Positions 41,268 through 48,322 of a stretch of 64,000 nt of DNA are shown piece after piece. A program made the position numbers and the translations under genes. The stretch is from Planctomycetia bacterium (GTDB taxonomy: Bacteria > Planctomycetota > Planctomycetia > Pirellulales > UBA1268). The DNA lies in the NCBI GenBank assembly GCA_014192425.1, contig BJHK01000002.1, positions 48,047-112,046 of the forward strand. The letters are read 5' to 3'. Within the stretch, counting starts at the first letter, position 1; each line of letters begins with the position of its first letter. The notes under the pieces were generated by a model. The model had not been told where the DNA came from and did not search any database. It worked only from the letters and a program-made list of their open reading frames with translations.

Positions 41268-42164
41268 ATGAACCGGATCATGCAGCAGGCCACGTTTCGC
41301 CTGGCAGCCTGCGGGCTCGTCGCCCTCGCGATCATCGGCGTGCCCGCGGCCCTGGCCTGGGCGCGCGGCGGCCATGGCGGCGGGCACGGCGGACACCACG
41401 GCGGGCATCACAGCGGCCATCACGGCCACACGGGCCACCATCACCACTCGGCGCACCGGCACTCGAGCCATCACTCCCACCATCACTCCCACTTCGGCAA
41501 CCACGATCGCCCCTTCTCACGCGGCTGGTACGGACGCCACGCCGGCGCCTGGGGTGGCGGCTGGGGCTGGGGGAATCCCTGGCACACCGCCGGCTGGCGC
41601 AACGCAGCGGAATGGGTCGGCCTCGATGCCGCTGCGACTGCGGCGTGGCGCGGCTACGGCCCTGTCGGCACCACGATCTACGACACCGACCACGAAGACC
41701 TGCAGGCCGCCGACTCCCAGTTCGCCGAGGGGCGGAATCTCTCGGAGGCGGAATTGGTGGCCGAGTCGAAGGAAGCCCGCGCACTCGCCGCGAAGGGGCA
41801 GACCGAGCCCGGCAAAGACGCCCCGTTTCTGCCGCTCGGCGTATTCACGCTCGCGCCGGAAAACCAGACCGAGGCGACCGCCATGCTCCAGCTCGCCCTC
41901 GGCAAGGACGGCGTGCTCCGCGGCACCTATCACGACCTGCTCGGCAACGCCGATCATCCGATCCGCGGGTCGGTCGACAAGGCGACGCAGCGCGTGGCGT
42001 GGACGTTTGGCACGCACGGCAAGGTGACGTTTCAGACGGCCCTCCCCGTGCTCACCGAACCATCGGGCCCGGTATCGGTGCATTACGAGAACGGCCAGAC
42101 GCGGCAATGGGTGCTCGCCCGGTACGACCACGAGCCCGGCGACGACGATCCTGCCGCGGAGTAG
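41268..42164 (+). CDS. Secreted His/Gly-rich protein
   Basis: 298 residues. A signal peptide (LAACGLVALAIIGVPAALAWA) is followed by a roughly 50-residue His/Gly/Ser-rich tract of GHHGGHHSGHHGHTGHH type, an aromatic Gly/Trp segment, and a globular domain (TEATAMLQLALGKDGVLRGTYHDLLGNADHPIRGSVDKATQRVAWTFG). The His tract suggests metal binding. SD AAGGAG lies just upstream of ATG 41268, and a TAGACT box about 40 bp upstream. Specific function unknown. Confidence 0.65.
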   Translation: MNRIMQQATFRLAACGLVALAIIGVPAALAWARGGHGGGHGGHHGGHHSGHHGHTGHHHHSAHRHSSHHSHHHSHFGNHDRPFSRGWYGRHAGAWGGGWGWGNPWHTAGWRNAAEWVGLDAAATAAWRGYGPVGTTIYDTDHEDLQAADSQFAEGRNLSEAELVAESKEARALAAKGQTEPGKDAPFLPLGVFTLAPENQTEATAMLQLALGKDGVLRGTYHDLLGNADHPIRGSVDKATQRVAWTFGTHGKVTFQTALPVLTEPSGPVSVHYENGQTRQWVLARYDHEPGDDDPAAE

Positions 42165-42354
42165 GCCGCCCGCCGGGCAAGCGCACCGGACCATGCCGCG
42201 CGGCCGCCTGCCGACGCCCCACGAGGCCACAAGGTTTGCCGGGCCTCGCCAGTTGAACGCGGGCCGGGCTCCGGCCGGGGATTCGCCACATTCAGCCGTG
42301 CGACTGCGTCGATGGTATCGACGAAACGACGGGCGACGGGCACTGGCGGCTTTC

Positions 42355-43671
42355 ATGCGACCACACGGCGGGGCTCACGACGGGCAGCGGCGCACCCGCT
42401 GGATCGGCTGGCCGGCCTGGTGCCTGGCCGCCGGGCTGGGGTGGTGCCTTGGCGGCCCGGTCACGGCGGCCGATCCGCCGCAGCCGTATCTCGCGGAGCC
42501 GCGGTATGAACTGGCGCCGCACCTGCTGGGCGCGAAGACCGGCTCCCGGCAGCGTCTGGCCGACGCCGGCGTGAGCATCCTCGCCGACAACACGGGCTTC
42601 TTCATCGGCAACACGAACGGCGGCTTCGATCAGGCCTTCGACTACGCCGGTCACGGCGACTACTGCATGCTCGCCGACGGCAGCACACTCGGCGTCCGCG
42701 ACGGGCTGTACCTCAAGCTCCGCGCCGAGCATCGCTATGGTTCGACGATCGTCGGCAACGTGGGCTGCTTCATCTCGCCGACGCTCATCGCCGACCTGCC
42801 TATCTACGACAGCGAGGAGGTGTATCTGACCAACGTCCTGCTCACGCAGGAGCTCAGCGACGCGTTCTCCGTGTTCGCCGGCAAGATGGACACGCTCGAC
42901 GGCGACATGAACGCCTTCGCCCACGGGCGGGGCAAGACGCAGTTCTCGAACATGGGGTTCGTGTTCAATCCGATCGTGAGTGCGACCGTGCCCTACTCCA
43001 CCCTGGGCGCCGGATTCGTGCTCCATCCCGCCGACGGCCCGATGGCGATGGTGACCGTGCTGAACTCGACCGACACGACCGCCACGAGCGGCTTCGACAC
43101 GCTGTTCAGCGACGGCATGCTCCTGTCGGTGGCCGTGCGGGTGCCCACGCGCCTGTTCGACCGGCCCGGCCACCAGCTGCTCGGCGGCACCTGGAACAGC
43201 CGGACATACACGTCGATCGCCGAGGCCTACATCCCCTATCCGGACGTGGCCACGCCGACGATCCGCGGCTCGTGGTGCCTGTACTGGAACTTCGACCAGT
43301 ACCTGTTCGTCGATCCGACCGATGCGTCGCGGGGCTGGGGTCCGTTTGGCCGTGCGGGGATCGCGGATCCCGCCACGAGCCCGATCGACGCCTTCCTGAG
43401 CGTCGGCCTCGGGGGCAACGTGCCGGTCCGGACGCGGCCTGACGACACGTTCGGCGTCGGCTGGTACTGGGCATCGACCAGTCCCCAGATCGGCACGCTG
43501 ATCACGGCGCAGTTCGGGCCGATCGGCGACGGCCAGGGCATCGAGTGCTTCTACAACTACGCGCTGACGCGTGCCGTCCGCATCACGCCCGACGTGCAGT
43601 ATGTGGTGCCGGCCCTGCGGTCCGCTGCACCGGCCGTGATCGCGGGCGTCCGGGCGCTCGTGAGTTTCTGA
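42355..43671 (+). CDS. Carbohydrate-selective porin (OprB family)
   Basis: About 438 residues from ATG 42355, chosen because the signal peptide (WPAWCLAAGLGWCLGGPVTAAD) follows it; the frame is open to 42193. OprB-type features: an N-terminal RQRLADAGVSILADNTGFFIGN segment, then alternating barrel strands with LTQELSDAFSVFAGKMDTLDGDMNAFA and a C-terminal segment GIECFYNYALTRAVRITPDVQYVVPA ending VSF. Outer-membrane uptake of sugars is the family role. Confidence 0.82.
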   Translation: MRPHGGAHDGQRRTRWIGWPAWCLAAGLGWCLGGPVTAADPPQPYLAEPRYELAPHLLGAKTGSRQRLADAGVSILADNTGFFIGNTNGGFDQAFDYAGHGDYCMLADGSTLGVRDGLYLKLRAEHRYGSTIVGNVGCFISPTLIADLPIYDSEEVYLTNVLLTQELSDAFSVFAGKMDTLDGDMNAFAHGRGKTQFSNMGFVFNPIVSATVPYSTLGAGFVLHPADGPMAMVTVLNSTDTTATSGFDTLFSDGMLLSVAVRVPTRLFDRPGHQLLGGTWNSRTYTSIAEAYIPYPDVATPTIRGSWCLYWNFDQYLFVDPTDASRGWGPFGRAGIADPATSPIDAFLSVGLGGNVPVRTRPDDTFGVGWYWASTSPQIGTLITAQFGPIGDGQGIECFYNYALTRAVRITPDVQYVVPALRSAAPAVIAGVRALVSF

Positions 43672-43793
43672 TCCGTCACTACCCCGACACGGATCCGACA
43701 CACGCAGTCCAGCCCGAAGGCAACCTGACAAGCGGAAGTCACCCGGCGCTCAATCCGGCTCCCCGAAACGGGGTGGCCGCCGCGGGAGGGACG

Positions 43794-43903
43794 AAAACGG
43801 TGGCTGGCACCTTTTTCCGGCCCCGAGCCAATCACGCTCGAGCCGGAGGATGCCGCCGACCGAACGTTCGTCGGGGAATTCGTTGGAACAATCCCCTGAC
43901 CGT
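43794..43903 (+). pseudogene. 3' remnant of the S24 gene family preceded by a REP-like half-element
   Basis: Positions 43794-43820 (GGTGGCTGGCACCTTTTTCC core) match the right arm of the REP-like element found inside the S24 genes. It runs straight into codons reading ITLEPEDAADRTFVGEFV, the last residues of that protein family. The rest of the gene is absent. It lies downstream of an orphan DUF4926 gene, on the opposite strand. Confidence 0.6.
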
Positions 43904-43948
43904 GGTGGCGCGTATCGCGACGACCGCCATGCCGCGTTACGACGCGAT

Positions 43949-44185
43949 CTATCTCGCGTGGGCGATCTCGTCGTGTTGCACGGGCCGCACCTGTTCGGCT
44001 CGCAGCGTTGCCACGGCAATCGTTTCCCCGTCGAGCGTCATGAACTCGACTTCGTATCCCTTACCCTCGTCATGCACCAGCACGACCGTCCCGATGTCGC
44101 CGGCTGCGAGGCCGTGGTCAGGGAGATCGCACGTCAGCACGACTTCGTCGAGTTCATCGATCACGTGAGGGTGACCTCCGGACAC
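43949..44185 (-). CDS. DUF4926 small protein
   Basis: 78 residues with the DUF4926 pattern LDEVVLTCDLPDHGLAAGDIGTVVLVHDEGKGYEVEFMTLDGETIAVATLRAEQVRPV, an SH3-like beta barrel. Such genes often pair with a second small gene in addiction-like modules; downstream on this strand I see no partner, only the S24 remnant, so the partner may have been lost. Confidence 0.8.
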   Translation of the reverse strand: MSGGHPHVIDELDEVVLTCDLPDHGLAAGDIGTVVLVHDEGKGYEVEFMTLDGETIAVATLRAEQVRPVQHDEIAHAR

Positions 44186-44260
44186 TAGAAGAATCTTCGT
44201 TCCACATGGGCATTTTACCTTCTCCGGCGGACAGGGTGGGCGGTCACGAATCGAGGAGTC

Positions 44261-44292
44261 GGGACCAGGGTTGTCCCTGTCGGCCGTAGACT
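44261..44292 (+). promoter_or_regulatory. 17-bp element plus -10 box, S24 pseudogene copy 1
   Basis: GGGACCAGGGTTGTCCC at 44261-44277 and TAGACT at 44287-44292; ATG at 44300, 7 bp after the box. A 5-bp inverted repeat (GGGAC/GTCCC) bounds the element. Confidence 0.6.
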
Positions 44293-44299
44293 CGCGGCC

Positions 44300-44634
44300 A
44301 TGGTTTCCATCCCGCCACCGGTTCGCGATCTCCGCGCCGACCTCGCGTGGCGGCCGAGGGCGACGCGACCGCTCTCGAGGCCGAATGTCTCGGCCGGTTC
44401 CGCGACTGGTTCGTGATGCTCGCCACCACGCGGATGACCAAGTCGTTCAAGATGGTCCTCCTGCGGGTGTTGCTCGACCGGATGTTGCTCAAGAAGGACG
44501 CCGTCTTTGCGGGGATGACGATCCCGGAGCTGGCGGCGAAGTGTCGGGAGTTTCTCGTGACCCACGAGTTCCCAAAGCCTGCACGAGGACCTACCTCGTC
44601 GATATATGTGAACCTAAGTCCGCCTTACTCGTAG
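44300..44634 (+). pseudogene. S24/DUF3427-like gene, degenerate copy 1
   Basis: Begins MVSIPPPVRDLRADLAWRP like the intact genes, then jumps to GCCGAGGGCGACGCG, having lost about 100 bp between short GGCGGCC repeats, which shifts the frame. In the shifted frame (from GTG 44347) it continues AAEGDATALEAECLGRFRDWFVMLATTRMTKSFKMVLLRVLL and ends in unrelated codons after TPELAA-like IPELAAKCREFLVTHEF. No C-terminal S24 domain. Non-functional. Confidence 0.75.
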
Positions 44635-44923
44635 CCCCGAAGGCGCGATTCGATCGCTTCTGGGTCTTGCCGCCAATCCAGAACGGCGAAGATTTCGATG
44701 GTTGTGCCCGTGAGTTCATAGAAGATGCCAAACGGGAACCGCTTCGAGAGAGCTCGGAGCAATCCGTGCTGCCTCTCATGCACCCCCGCATGAATCTTCA
44801 GGGCCTCGATGACGGCAGCGAGGCATGCGATGAAGTACTCACCCGCGCCGTCCGCTGTGCGTCGTAGAAGTCGGCAGCCCTGGCGAGGTCGCTTTCTGCC
44901 TCGGGCAGGATCCGAATCTTCAT
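44625..44923 (-). pseudogene. RelE/ParE-family toxin, frameshifted
   Basis: ATG 44923 starts MKIRILPEAESDLARAADFYDAQ, a typical toxin N-terminus, but the frame breaks near 44855. The remainder (DGAGEYFIACLAAVIEALKIHAGVHERQHGLLRALSKRFPFGIFYELTGTTIEIFAVLDWRQDPEAI) is intact in the next frame and ends at 44625. The start overlaps the antitoxin stop by ATGA, as in a working pair. The toxin is probably inactive unless this is a sequencing error. Confidence 0.7.
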
Positions 44924-45138
44924 GAGCCGCGGGCCTGAAGCCGCTTCTTCGCATCCTCCCAATCAACGAACGACGTGCGGCCTTCTCGCACCGCGGCAAT
45001 CCGTTCCGCGAGCACAGCGCCGTGCCACGCCGGCGATGGAACGTCCGAAGGCCGCTGCGAAAGCGATACCCAGAGCCGCTCCATGAGGGCGAGCTCTTCG
45101 GGCGTGCTCAGGGATTCAACGGAAAGATTGTTGCTCAT
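44920..45138 (-). CDS. Antitoxin, addiction-module family PF09720
   Basis: 72 residues: NLSVESLSTPEELALMERLWVSLSQRPSDVPSPAWHGAVLAERIAAVREGRTSFVDWEDAKKRL. The conserved W and the terminal SFVDWEDAKKRL, the toxin-contacting end, match the family paired with RelE/ParE toxins. Its toxin (overlapping by 4 bp) is frameshifted, so this antitoxin may be an orphan. Confidence 0.8.
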   Translation of the reverse strand: MSNNLSVESLSTPEELALMERLWVSLSQRPSDVPSPAWHGAVLAERIAAVREGRTSFVDWEDAKKRLQARGS

Positions 45139-45171
45139 GGAAAACTCATTGCTGCGAACGTTTGTCCGAAG

Positions 45172-45468
45172 TCACTCGCCGGAATTACGCCAATACTCCG
45201 GCCTGCGACTGTGGTGGGCGATCGCTACGACAGTGACTCGCTCGCCATCAACTTGAAAAATGATTCGATATGGGAACCGCTTCACGCGGGCCTGTCGATG
45301 AACTGTATCCAGCCGGCCAAACCTGTCGGGTTGATGTGCCGCACGTTCGATCGCGTTGGCAACCTCTTCTGTGAAGCGTGTGGCTGCGGATTCACTTCTC
45401 GCGGCGTACCAGTTGAAGGCGGCGTCGAAGTCCGCCTTGGCGCTCGCAAGAAGCACAATCTCCGCCAT
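45172..45468 (-). CDS. RelE/ParE-family toxin
   Basis: 98 residues. EIVLLASAKADFDAAFNWYAARSESAATRFTEEVANAIERAAHQPDRFGRL and VKRFPYRIIFQVDGERVTVVAIAHHSRRPEYW follow the ParE/RelE fold, with the C-terminal HxxRxPxYW typical of plasmid-stabilisation toxins. ATG 45468 is 9 bp after the stop of the antitoxin gene. Intact. Confidence 0.88.
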   Translation of the reverse strand: MAEIVLLASAKADFDAAFNWYAARSESAATRFTEEVANAIERAAHQPDRFGRLDTVHRQARVKRFPYRIIFQVDGERVTVVAIAHHSRRPEYWRNSGE

Positions 45469-45476
45469 GGGCCGTA

Positions 45477-45722
45477 CTATTCGCTCGGAGGCGAGCGGTG
45501 AAGTCTCGCCAAAGCCTCGGACTGAACGACTTCCCACGGAATCGTCTTCGCTGTGCCTGCAGCGAGTTCGGCGGACCGCCGTTGGATTTCAGCCATCCAC
45601 TCTTCCGAAAGCGGCGGCAGCGCTTCGTCGGGCAGTGTGTCCCAGAGGGCATCGATCAGTTCGAGACGGTCGGCGACGGGCAGTTGTGCCGCATCGGCCA
45701 GAAGTGCGTCGATCGTGCTCAT
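45477..45722 (-). CDS. Antitoxin, addiction-module family PF09720
   Basis: 81 residues: ADAAQLPVADRLELIDALWDTLPDEALPPLSEEWMAEIQRRSAELAAGTAKTIPWEVVQSEA, the PF09720 pattern (L-P-x-x-x-R-x-x-L-x-x-x-L-W-x-S-L then I-P-W-x-x-V). Upstream gene of a complete toxin-antitoxin operon with its own strong promoter. Confidence 0.88.
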   Translation of the reverse strand: MSTIDALLADAAQLPVADRLELIDALWDTLPDEALPPLSEEWMAEIQRRSAELAAGTAKTIPWEVVQSEALARLHRSPPSE

Positions 45723-45746
45723 GGCAGTGTGCCTCGTGTTCCAAGG

Positions 45747-45775
45747 AATATACAGGCGTTCACTTTTTGTGTCAA
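45747..45775 (-). promoter_or_regulatory. Sigma-70-type promoter of the ParE/antitoxin operon
   Basis: Minus strand: TTGACA (45775-45770), 17-bp spacer, TATATT (45752-45747); ATG at 45722. The best -35/-10 match in the window. Confidence 0.7.
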
Positions 45776-45801
45776 CGCCCTCTCACGCCCCGATTCTACC
45801 C

Positions 45802-45833
45802 CGGACCAAGGTTGTCCCGGTGGTTCGTACACT
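45802..45833 (+). promoter_or_regulatory. 17-bp element plus -10 box, HIT gene
   Basis: CGGACCAAGGTTGTCCC at 45802-45818, TACACT at 45828-45833, ATG at 45840, 6 bp after the box. Same arrangement as the S24 genes. Confidence 0.6.
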
Positions 45834-45839
45834 GTCGCC

Positions 45840-46385
45840 ATGCGGCCGGATGCCGGATCACCGTCTCCCTCACCTTTCTCGGCCATCCCCGAGGCGGAGT
45901 GGCTGTGCGCAAACGCCCTCGCCTTTGCGATCTTCGATTCGTTTCCCGTGTCGCCGGGCCACGTGCTCGTGATCACGCGGCGGGTGGTGCCCACCTTCTT
46001 CGACTGCACGGCCGCGGAGCAGGCGGCGGTGATGGAGTTCGTGGGCGAGGTGAAGCGGCTGCTCGATGAGCGGCTCGATCCGAAGCCCGATGGCTACAAC
46101 GTGGGCTTCAACGCCGGGGTTGCTGCCGGCCAGACCGTGCCGCATGTGCATGTGCACGTGATCCCGCGGTATGCCGGCGACATGCCCGACCCCCGTGGGG
46201 GCGTGCGGCATGTGATTCCGGAGAAGGGGAACTACCTGGCGGCAGAAAAAGGTGACAGCCACCTTTTCCGCGGCGGAATAGGTGGCTGTCACCTTTTTCT
46301 CACCCGAGGACGACGTCGTCCGTCGAGCCCTCCATCTCCTCGGCCATCCAGCGGACGTCGTGGCCGTCGCTACGGATGGCCGTAA
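45840..46385 (+). CDS. HIT-domain protein, C-terminally altered by a REP insertion
   Basis: 181 residues as read. Residues 1-135 are a HIT nucleotide hydrolase/transferase domain: LAFAIFDSFPVSPGHVLVITRRVVPTFFDCT, GYNVGFNAGVAAGQTVPHVHVHVIPRYAGD with the H-x-H-x-H motif. After VIPEKGNYLAAE the frame enters a REP-like element (46245-46300) and then unrelated sequence. From memory, HIT domains with this ending also occur at the N-terminus of large HIT-PLD-helicase-DUF3427 proteins, so this may be the surviving front end of such a gene. The HIT fold itself is intact and might work alone. Confidence 0.7.
   Translation: MRPDAGSPSPSPFSAIPEAEWLCANALAFAIFDSFPVSPGHVLVITRRVVPTFFDCTAAEQAAVMEFVGEVKRLLDERLDPKPDGYNVGFNAGVAAGQTVPHVHVHVIPRYAGDMPDPRGGVRHVIPEKGNYLAAEKGDSHLFRGGIGGCHLFLTRGRRRPSSPPSPRPSSGRRGRRYGWP
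46245..46300. repeat. REP-like inverted pair
   Basis: AAAAAGGTGACAGCCACC at the left and GGTGGCTGTCACCTTTTT at the right form an 18-bp near-perfect inverted repeat around a GC-rich loop. It separates the HIT gene tail from the truncated DUF5615 gene, truncating both. Confidence 0.8.
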
Positions 46386-46425
46386 CGATCGCCGCGTCCA
46401 CGCCCTCATCGGCGAGAAATCTCAT
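46300..46425 (-). pseudogene. Truncated DUF5615 PIN-like toxin
   Basis: ATG 46425 starts MRFLADEGVDAAIVTAIRS as in the intact copy at 50109, but at VVLG the REP element intervenes and a TGA falls at 46302-46300, leaving 41 of 116 residues. It lacks the second acidic cluster (LITEDKDFGE), so it should be inactive. Confidence 0.85.
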
Positions 46426-46661
46426 GCCGAATCCGGTTCAGCCACGGCATGGACGGTCTCGTGGGCCATGGCTTCGGCTGCATACTCGAGTGCCGCGAGC
46501 ACAGCTTCGCGCGTGAGCCGCGGGTGCGACTCGAGGAGTTGATCGATCGATTCCCCACAGGAGAGCTTTCGGAGAATCGTCTCGACCGTAATGCGAGTAC
46601 CCCGGACAACCGGCTTTCCGGTCATCACGTTGGGATCGGACTGGATTAGGCTGGAAGTCAT
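46422..46661 (-). CDS. DUF433 antitoxin, copy 1
   Basis: 79 residues: SDPNVMTGKPVVRGTRITVETILRKLSCGESIDQLLESHPRLTREAVLAALEYAAEAM, the DUF433 winged-helix pattern, DNA-binding antitoxin of DUF5615 toxins. Identical in the parts I compared to copy 2. Its toxin gene (4-bp overlap) is truncated. Confidence 0.88.
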   Translation of the reverse strand: MTSSLIQSDPNVMTGKPVVRGTRITVETILRKLSCGESIDQLLESHPRLTREAVLAALEYAAEAMAHETVHAVAEPDSA

Positions 46662-46688
46662 AAAGACCTTTCGGCGAACGGTTGAGCG

Positions 46689-46717
46689 AGTGTACGGCCG
46701 TGCAGTTGCTGCGTCAA
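46689..46717 (-). promoter_or_regulatory. Promoter of DUF433 copy 1
   Basis: Minus strand: TTGACG (46717-46712), 17-bp spacer, TACACT (46694-46689); ATG at 46661. An identical copy lies 3684 bp to the right, before DUF433 copy 2. Confidence 0.6.
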
Positions 46718-46748
46718 GTGGACGTAGGTCGATTTTACCCGTTGTCTG

Positions 46749-46780
46749 CGGACCAGGGTTGTCCCTGCCGGGGATAGACT
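46749..46780 (+). promoter_or_regulatory. 17-bp element plus -10 box, S24 copy 2
   Basis: CGGACCAGGGTTGTCCC at 46749-46765, TAGACT at 46775-46780, ATG at 46788. Confidence 0.6.
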
Positions 46781-46787
46781 CGCGGCC

Positions 46788-47145
46788 ATGGTTTCCACCC
46801 TGCGACTGGTTCGTGATGCTCGCCACCACGCGGATGACGAAGTCGTTCAAGATGGTCCTCCTGCGGGTGTTGCTCGACAACGACGCGGTCTTTTCGGGGA
46901 TGCCGATCCCGGAGCTGGCGGCGAAGTGTCGGGAGTTTCTCGTGGCCCACGAGTTCCTCCGCCGCGACATCGCCGACACTGCCACGGGGCAGCCGGTGGA
47001 GATGTCGCCGCGGAAGTGGGAATCGAGCTGGCGGAAGTTCCTGATCTCGATCTGGATGCAGGAGCAGGAGGGCCGGAGCTGGTTCGCTATTGCGGGCGCC
47101 CTCACGATCGTCGGGGAGTTCTCAAAGCTCGTCATGCGGTCTTGA
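46788..47145 (+). pseudogene. S24/DUF3427-like gene, degenerate copy 2
   Basis: Starts MVST but a deletion joins the first codons out of frame to the DWFVMLATTRMTKSF segment. In the family frame it reads to RSWFAI and then joins straight to ALTIVGEF, the family's C-terminal end, so the middle and the S24 domain are missing. Deletions at both junctions; non-functional. Confidence 0.8.
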
Positions 47146-47226
47146 GCCGACGACCGAGAGGAGGCGGGTGATAGGGCTGACAATCAGGCCCGAAACCGTG
47201 TTTCTCACATATTGAAGACAAGGCGT

Positions 47227-47262
47227 CTTGTTTCTCACTTTTGCCAAAAAGTGAGAAACAAG
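47227..47262. repeat. Perfect 16-bp-arm palindrome
   Basis: CTTGTTTCTCACTTTT, loop GCCA, AAAAGTGAGAAACAAG. A further GTTTCTCAC half-site lies at 47212. It stands between degenerate S24 copies 2 and 3, and is unlike the GGTGGC family elements elsewhere. Confidence 0.85.
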
Positions 47263-47298
47263 CCATTCCGGCCGTCAGAAGACTTTTCGGCCTTCGCC

Positions 47299-47555
47299 TG
47301 TTCCGCCCGTGTCCGGCGGGCTCGCGCGAGGGCCGGATCGTGCTCGTGCAGTTCGCGTCGCTCGGCGCGGGCGAGAACGGCGGCCGGTTCACCGTCAAGA
47401 AGTACCACTCGGAGAAGACGGTCACCGCCGACGGCTGGCGGCACGACCGCATTCAGCTCCTGCCACTGAATCCATTGTTCGAGCCGATCACGCTCGAGCC
47501 GGAGGACGCCAGCGACCTCACGATCGTCGGGGAGTTCGTCCGGGTCGCATCGTGA
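47299..47555 (+). pseudogene. S24 gene 3' fragment, copy 3
   Basis: Begins in the middle of the S24 domain (LFRPCPAGSREGRIVLVQFASLG) and runs in frame to the family stop (ITLEPEDASDLTIVGEFVRVAS). The active-site Ser segment is absent, Lys in FTVKKY is present. No start or promoter. Confidence 0.8.
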
Positions 47556-47576
47556 CCGCAGAACCCTCGGGCATTA

Positions 47577-47777
47577 GCGCGGCGTGGCCAGCCTCGCCTC
47601 TTCACGGCTTTCGAAGACGGCAAGCTCCTCGTTGATCTTGGCGATCATCTTGCGTACGCCTGCCTTGGTGAATCCCTTCTCGCCGACGGGATGATCGCGC
47701 TCGAGGTCGGCGATCCGCTGCTCCAGGATCCGGAGGTCGCTGTGGGCCTTCTCATATTCAGCGGCGTTGGTAATCAC
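47577..47777 (-). CDS. Small helical protein paired with a DUF6932-like gene, copy 1
   Basis: 66 residues: ITNAAEYEKAHSDLRILEQRIADLERDHPVGEKGFTKAGVRKMIAKINEELAVFES. It is helical and charged, with antitoxin-like size. Starts at ATG 47777, overlapping the end of the DUF6932-like gene by 4 bp. Family not recognised; an addiction-module partner is inferred from coupling. Confidence 0.5.
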
Positions 47778-48198
47778 AGCACCACCTCCACCAGGCCTTT
47801 TCGTGTCGCAGGATCGCTCGTCCGACTAAAGAAGTGTATCCAATCGTCCCAGTCGCGGCGATCTTCCGCCGCAAACAGGTGTTCTGTCGGACGCATTCCG
47901 AGAATCTCCGACAACTCTATGGCATCAAGATTGCCGCGGGCCACGCGATCGGCGAAGTCTGTTCCGAGCAAGACAACGGCGTCCGCGTCGTTGGGAGATC
48001 CTTGGCTGTCACGAAGCTTCCGTTAAGACAAAACCGCAGGGCCCCGGAGGATCGGCAGAGTCGCATCCATCGGCTGATTTGTCGGCCCAGCCGTTTTCGC
48101 TCGACTGAGCCAGCAGCGAATCGATCCATGACTTCTCCCTCGAATGCCTCGTGCATTCCTTCAGGCAAAAACCCCGTTGGCAAAAACGGCGGAATCAA
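47774..48198 (-). pseudogene. DUF6932-like protein, frameshifted, copy 1
   Basis: A TTG start at 48198 gives LIPPFLPTGFLPEGMHEAFEGEVMDRF ... LRFCLNGSFVTAKDLP; the frame then breaks near 47985, and the next frame continues NDADAVVLLGTDFADRVARGNLDAIELSEILGM ... DWIHFFSRTSDPATRKGLVEVVL to 47774. Together they make a full DUF6932 nucleotidyltransferase-like protein. The same break is in copy 2, so it is not a sequencing error. Confidence 0.65.
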
Positions 48199-48228
48199 AG
48201 CAATCGGCTCCAGCCTCGCGACCGTATT

Positions 48229-48256
48229 AGTGTACAGGCGTTTCGTATCGGGTCAA
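48229..48256 (-). promoter_or_regulatory. Promoter of DUF6932-like copy 1
   Basis: Minus strand: TTGACC (48256-48251), 16-bp spacer, TACACT (48234-48229); start codon at 48198. Confidence 0.6.
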
Positions 48257-48283
48257 GCCCCCTGCGAGGCGTTAGCCGACCCG

Positions 48284-48315
48284 GGGACCAGGGTTGTCCC
48301 TGCCGGGCGTAGACT
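48284..48315 (+). promoter_or_regulatory. 17-bp element plus -10 box, intact S24 gene copy 4
   Basis: GGGACCAGGGTTGTCCC at 48284-48300, TAGACT at 48310-48315, ATG at 48323, 7 bp after the box. Confidence 0.65.
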
Positions 48316-48322
48316 CGCGACC

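Noticed and set aside
46245..46300. Insertion sequence ends
   Set aside because: No transposase and no target duplication; the arms fit a REP-type palindrome.
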